Of a DNA stretch of 64,000 bases, positions 63,974-64,000 are shown piece after piece (positions within the stretch are counted from its first letter, which is position 1; each line of letters starts with the position of its first letter). The stretch is taken from assembly GCA_021776135.1 (NCBI GenBank), contig JAJFGL010000044.1, positions 1 to 64,000 on the forward strand, in the 5' to 3' direction. The notes under the pieces were generated by a model. The model made no database searches. It saw only the letters and a list, made by a program, of their open reading frames with translations, and was not told the DNA's origin. The translations under genes and the position numbers were made by a program. Origin of the DNA: Kiloniellaceae bacterium. Its GTDB lineage: Bacteria > Pseudomonadota > Alphaproteobacteria > Kiloniellales > J153.

Positions 63974-64000
63974 TCAATGCCCCGAGTAGGGATCGGCGGC
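63974..64000 (-). CDS. C-terminal end of an upstream ABC permease gene (partial)
   Basis: Reading leftwards from the window edge, eight codons (AADPYSGH) and a TGA stop at 63976-63974 precede the OppD-type start. The position directly before opp ATPase genes suggests the end of an OppC/DppC-type permease, but eight residues are too few to prove it. Confidence 0.4.
   Translation of the reverse strand, partial: AADPYSGH

Overview
The window looks like a chromosomal segment of a GC-rich alphaproteobacterium, probably Rhodospirillales-like. This rests on gene content: a SUV3-type RNA helicase, S4 protein, FdxA and CarD grouped together, an MlaE-STAS/MlaF/MlaD/PqiC lipid exporter, several peptide and branched-chain-type ABC transporters, and dense operons with ATGA start/stop overlaps. 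No rRNA, insertion sequence, CRISPR array or phage gene was seen. One tRNA, Arg(CCT), lies at 23301-23377. I had no database access, so product names come from motifs and remembered family sequences.

Layout. 223-2758: an FAH-family hydrolase and methylmalonate-semialdehyde dehydrogenase, separated by a long palindromic repeat. 2993-7276: a NodB-type deacetylase and a convergent phosphonate-type importer (phnD-phnC-phnE-phnE). 7468-10138: a SulP transporter with a divergent Crp/Fnr regulator. 10157-19458: htpG, pcm, the helicase/S4/TerB-like/fdxA/carD block, a PPP-fold protein lacking most metal ligands, and a membrane retropepsin. 19475-23291: an M48 protease, a nuclease, proline iminopeptidase and a PagL-like deacylase. 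23301-28570: the tRNA, phnN and the osmC-mlaE-mlaF-mlaD-pqiC operon. 28672-31912: a fluoroacetate-dehalogenase-like gene, nicotinamidase, a DUF1223 protein and two 43-residue membrane proteins. 32039-40306: a histidine phosphatase, a DMT exporter, a PLP enzyme and a peptide ABC transporter. 40552-44535: a chorismatase, a nitronate-monooxygenase-type enzyme and a frame-broken CocE-type hydrolase. 44631-57526: two convergent operons forming an N-heterocycle catabolic locus. 57605-64000: a copper-type P-ATPase, a small hypothetical gene, a phosphonate monoesterase-like sulfatase and the start of a second peptide ABC transporter.

Two things stand out. First, 43-codon genes at 29679-29810 and 30832-30963, on either side of pncA, encode clearly paralogous single-span membrane proteins. 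Their promoters share one layout: two CRP-like TGTGA-N6-TCACA boxes with centres exactly 32 bp apart, then a CTCACG element at a fixed distance, then a -10-like hexamer at a fixed distance. This looks like an undescribed small-protein regulon. Second, 44631-57526 joins a five-gene LivKHMGF-type importer and an enamidase-like amidohydrolase to a convergent, fully overlapping six-gene operon: a FAD subunit, a fused 2Fe-2S/molybdopterin hydroxylase, a 6-hydroxynicotinate-reductase-like protein, a UPF0280 protein and two tandem DUF1185 paralogues. The chemistry implied is hydroxylation, ring reduction and lactam opening of a nicotinate-like ring, but the later genes of the known clostridial pathway are absent.
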